Of a stretch of DNA of 7,840 nt, positions 6,183-7,840 are shown piece by piece (position 1 is the stretch's first letter; each line of letters begins with the position of its first letter). The notes under the pieces were generated by a model. That model was not told the origin of the DNA. It did not search any database and saw only the letters and a list, made by a program, of their open reading frames with translations. A program made the translations under genes and the position numbers. Origin of the DNA: CAZKUN01 sp964555935. Its GTDB lineage: Bacteria > Armatimonadota > Zipacnadia > Zipacnadales > VGFC01. The stretch covers positions 1-7,840 of the forward strand of contig CAZKUN010000348.1 in assembly GCA_964555935.1 (NCBI GenBank). Direction: 5' to 3'.

Positions 6183-6430
6183 TGGGCGACGACCCGGCGC
6201 AGTTCGCCCTGGCGCTAGATGAGTTGCGCGAGCGGTGCACGAGGATCTGCAGCCTTGAGCGTCAAGCCCACGGGGCGCAGAACACGGGTGCGACCGAGTG
6301 GTATACGCCGGCCGAGTTCATCGCGACGGCGCGTCAAGTGATGGGTGTGATCGACCTCGACTCAATCAGAGTCGGGCGCGCTCGTTGGGCGGTTTCGAGC
6401 GAGACGCGATCACGATGTATTTCAGGCTGA
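6182..6430 (+). pseudogene. Truncated phage Dam-type N6-adenine methyltransferase
   Basis: The ATG overlaps the DUF3102 stop (TGATG). The frame runs 82 codons, but only the first 60 look like the family: EWYTPAEFI (39-47), then ARQVMGVIDLD (50-60), the opening of the phage DNA N6-adenine methyltransferase (Dam, PF05869 type), where the text normally continues as DPAS and later reaches the catalytic NPPY. After base 6361 the similarity ends abruptly in all three frames and no NPPY or DPPW appears before the IS debris that follows, so the SAM-binding and catalytic parts are missing. The last 22 residues (from SIRVGRARW) are probably out-of-context translation. It would have methylated element DNA, perhaps as protection from restriction. 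Loss by deletion linked to a neighbouring insertion element is likely but inferred. Confidence 0.8.
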
Positions 6431-6511
6431 CCGGCTAGACGTCTGGATTGTGCACCCTTGAAGCGGAGCGGTCAGAAGTGTGAGGACGTCGAGACGAGAG
6501 GAGCGTGACTC

Positions 6512-6637
6512 ATGAGTGACGTGTCCACCCAATTCGTCGCGATCTTGACAACGATCTGCTTTACGCTGTGTTCTTGGCGACGTCGGTCAAGCGAACCGTG
6601 GCCCGCACCGAGTTGCCCTCCACCAAGGCCGCGATGA
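6512..6637 (+). CDS. Possible 41-residue chimeric reading frame
   Basis: ATG 6512 is preceded by a good ribosome site, AGAGGAG (6497-6503), eight bases upstream, and opens MSDVSTQFVAIL. After about a dozen codons the frame runs antisense through the IS1-type transposase fragment and ends at TGA 6635. The Arg/Pro/Cys-rich C-terminus has no protein-like pattern. The likeliest reading is the genuine beginning of a former element gene, cut by the insertion of the mobile element. A real small protein is possible but unlikely. Confidence 0.25.
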   Translation: MSDVSTQFVAILTTICFTLCSWRRRSSEPWPAPSCPPPRPR

Positions 6638-6670
6638 TCTGTGCCCGTTTCTTGGTGCTCAACTGTTCAT
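6564..6670 (-). mobile_element. IS1-family transposase fragment (N-terminus, frameshifted)
   Basis: On the - strand, the frame starting near 6667 reads LSTKKRAQIIAALVEGNSVR followed by ATVRLTDVAKNT. This is the N-terminal helix-turn-helix start of IS1-family transposases as I recall them (MNxLSxxKRAQII..LVEGNSxRA, then VAKNTV). The ATG at 6670-6668 is followed by AACAGTTG where AACCAGTTG would give the expected MNQLST, so one C appears to be lost, putting the start out of frame. The frame then stops at 6563-6561 right after KNT, and similarity fades. The DDE-like catalytic part and the ends are absent. This is a dead remnant, opposite in direction to the surrounding genes. Clear terminal inverted repeats were not found. 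Confidence 0.75.
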
Positions 6671-6713
6671 GATGAGCAGCTTTAATAGCGGTCACGCATG
6701 AGGTCAAGTAGAC

Positions 6714-7130
6714 ATGAGTGAAGTAGAGCTTCCGTCGAATTTCGATTGGGTTAAGGCGCGGGTGGATTGTTCTCCGACGGCATTCTTCGAGCGGCTACGG
6801 TTGGGAGCGGAACGGAACACGAAACGCCGAAATGACCTTCGGACGGATAACGACAAGCAGGACGGCATGAAATTCTCGTTCACGGACGACGGCCACTTGT
6901 TCTCGGTGTTTTGTGAGGGCGTGCCGGGCCGAGTGGTCAAGTTCAGGATGGAGGCGCTGTCAACCATCCATGTTGAGAGTCAGGGGATGAATGCGGATCA
7001 GAAGTTCTCGTTTCTTGGAACGCTAACTTTGACGGACAAAGCGAAGTGCAGATTGAAGGTTGGCGACGATGAACTTGACGAATGGCAGGTGCTTAGACGG
7101 GCCCTGGAGCCGCTATTTTTCCCAGCGTGA
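6714..7130 (+). CDS. Hypothetical protein, 138 residues
   Basis: A soluble acidic-basic protein of unknown function. I do not recognise a named domain, though the overall form (DWVKARVDCSPTAFFERL near the start and LEPLFFP at the end) fits unknown small proteins I have a vague memory of from phage-rich islands. It has a helical N-terminus (about 10-40), a beta-rich middle (KFSFTDDGHLFSVFCEG, VVKFRMEALSTIHVES) and a short strand pair followed by a helix at the end (LTLTDKAKCRLKVGDDELDE, WQVLRRALEPLFF). Start ATG 6714 has GAGG at 6700-6703, ten bases upstream. Its base composition is visibly less GC-rich than the operon before it. It stands alone between two IS fragments and its upstream region may derive from the IS1-type element. 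It appears intact and therefore perhaps still used. Confidence 0.75.
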   Translation: MSEVELPSNFDWVKARVDCSPTAFFERLRLGAERNTKRRNDLRTDNDKQDGMKFSFTDDGHLFSVFCEGVPGRVVKFRMEALSTIHVESQGMNADQKFSFLGTLTLTDKAKCRLKVGDDELDEWQVLRRALEPLFFPA

Positions 7131-7310
7131 CTTGGCGCCTTTAGCGGCGGCCTGCGACCTTGGCGGCTGCACAATCAATTGCCCCGAGTAGAGGCGGGCG
7201 GCATGACGTCGAAGATCGGAGGTGACTGGGCAAGGTCAACGGAGAGCGCCGAGAGTTTCGTCTGACGACACCGGACTCTCGGAGTCTACAGGGACTTCCC
7301 CCATAAGAAG

Positions 7311-7324
7311 CCTAGGTACCTAGG
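7311..7324. repeat. 14-bp perfect palindrome
   Basis: CCTAGGTACCTAGG is identical to its own reverse complement. It is flanked by TCCCCC and GGGGGA about 7296-7301 and 7323-7328, which partly extend the symmetry as an interrupted stem. It could be a protein-binding site or a recombination scar; no neighbour indicates which. Confidence 0.6.
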
Positions 7325-7404
7325 GGGAGCGAGACGTGCGGCACCTGGGCCGACGACTCGCAAGGTCTTCTCCCTGCCTTCGGACTCTGAGGAACAATCC
7401 GGGC

Positions 7405-7560
7405 ACGCCCGCGTTGTTGACTTCGTAGCCAGCAAGCGGGCTGTAGACCGACTGCCGTAGGAGATCTGCCAGGCTGAACTGGATATTCAACCCATGTCGC
7501 GAGTCGTGTAGGTGCTCAGAGATCAGTCTCTCCAGCCCCCAGGCGTCCATCCAGCTCGCG
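7405..7560 (-). pseudogene. IS1380-family transposase fragment
   Basis: On the - strand the sequence reads GLERLISEHLHDSRHGLNIQ followed by FSLADLLRQSVYSPLAGYE and VNNA. This matches the N-terminal part of IS1380-family transposases (GL..LI..HL.D.R.G.N..F.LADLLRQSVYSRLAGYEDVNDAERL), which is highly characteristic. The match begins within the protein and ends at or just after VNNA near 7411, where the expected DAERL..DPTFR does not follow in frame; a weakly similar stretch may continue in another frame toward 7290. There is no catalytic DDE region and no recognisable start, so the gene is dead. It lies antisense to the element's genes and upstream of the HGG-motif gene. Confidence 0.8.
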
Positions 7561-7626
7561 CACCAGAATTCTAAATAGGCGGACGATCTGGAGGGCGGCG
7601 ACTCCCGGCTGGTGCGGAGACCCAGG

Positions 7627-7654
7627 TCCTGTAAAGAACAGGAAAAGAACAGGA
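7627..7654. repeat. 11-bp tandem repeat with inverted half-site
   Basis: AAAGAACAGGA occurs twice back to back (7633-7643 and 7644-7654). TCCTGT (7627-7632) just before it is the reverse complement of ACAGGA, so a 6-bp stem with a 5-base loop can form. It lies about 60 bases before the HGG-motif gene and could be an operator or the edge of a decayed insertion element. Confidence 0.5.
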
Positions 7655-7712
7655 CGGGCATCTGTTCAAGCCCAGGAAGCTCCTGCCCGACCCCAAGACG
7701 ACCCTTAACCCC

Positions 7713-7840
7713 ATGACGACTCCACGTCGACAATGCACGGCGAAGGCCAAAGGCACAGGGAAACGGTGCCGGCAGCGCCCTATTCGGGGCGGAACCGTGT
7801 GCCACAAGCATGGGGGCAGTGCCCCGCAGGTGAAGGCCGC
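7713..7840 (+). CDS. Phage HGG-motif Cys/His protein, small-terminase-associated type (partial)
   Basis: The gene begins at ATG 7713 and runs out of the window after 42 codons. The visible part has the pattern C8-x10-C19-x10-C30-xx-H33, ending in HKHGGSAPQVKA. I recall this basic Cys/His N-terminus with an HGGxAPQV motif from phage and prophage proteins next to, or forming the start of, small-terminase genes. The cysteines and histidine could bind zinc, and the Arg/Lys-rich surroundings suggest nucleic-acid contact. No convincing ribosome site precedes the ATG; the frame is open back to TAA 7632-7634, but has no ATG, GTG or TTG in between. If it is a packaging gene, the window stops at the boundary between replication and packaging parts. 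The assignment rests on a short piece only. Confidence 0.7.
   Translation, partial: MTTPRRQCTAKAKGTGKRCRQRPIRGGTVCHKHGGSAPQVKA

Larger units (their letters stand above)
7131..7712. other. Gap without an intact gene, containing IS debris
   Basis: No complete gene with a start and family resemblance was found on either strand. The gap holds a short hairpin GACTC-TCG-GAGTC (7274-7286), a 14-bp perfect palindrome (7311-7324), an antisense IS1380-type transposase fragment (about 7405-7560) and an 11-bp tandem repeat (7633-7654). A + strand stretch reading RKVFSLPSDSEEQSGHARVV (around 7360-7420) is open but has no start codon and lies antisense to the IS fragment. A - strand frame spans 7811-7320 but only its middle is meaningful. 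The gap looks like a place where genes were lost and mobile elements decayed. Confidence 0.6.

Noticed and set aside
7263..7445. Open + strand stretch with protein-like text around 7360-7420
   Set aside because: No start codon follows the upstream stop in that frame and it is antisense to the IS1380 fragment, which explains its protein-like look.

Overview
This window reads as the left end and early/replication part of an integrated phage-like or phage-satellite-like element in a GC-rich bacterium. The host cannot be fixed from sequence alone. The gene complement would fit soil Acidobacteriota (Vicinamibacteria-type) or a similar high-GC lineage, but this is an impression only. All intact genes lie on the + strand and most are packed with start/stop overlaps, as in one or two long operons. 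No tRNA, rRNA or CRISPR array was seen.

Layout. Positions 1-60 are very GC-rich (46 of 60 bases) and may be host DNA. Positions 61-190 drop to about 47% GC and contain a 17/16-base inverted repeat that covers every possible start of the integrase. A P4-type tyrosine recombinase (188-1405) follows, then a translationally coupled conserved unknown protein (1402-2382). Next comes a 186-base non-coding gap with 10-bp direct repeats. The gap leads into an AlpA-like regulator (2569-2853), a small helical unknown (2831-3187), a large phage/ICE-type ATPase with a C-terminal DNA-binding-like domain (3184-4836), a TubC-docking plus zinc-ribbon protein (4840-5283) and a DUF3102 protein (5325-6182). The DUF3102 gene carries a 28-base palindrome.

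From 6182 on the element is damaged. A phage-type Dam N6-adenine methyltransferase is cut off after about 60 residues. An antisense IS1-family transposase fragment, frameshifted by one missing base, follows. After it comes an intact unknown gene (6714-7130). About 580 bases without an intact gene hold an antisense IS1380-family transposase fragment, a 14-bp perfect palindrome and an 11-bp tandem repeat. The window ends inside a phage HGG-motif Cys/His protein (from 7713) of the kind found near small-terminase genes.

How the parts may work together: the integrase (perhaps with AlpA as excisionase or activator) would control integration and excision. The ATPase, its small partner, the TubC/zinc-ribbon protein and the DUF3102 protein look like a replication and maintenance module. 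The methyltransferase would have modified element DNA before it was broken. Integrase, AlpA, replication ATPase and then a packaging-type gene is an order reminiscent of phage satellites, but the right half is not visible.
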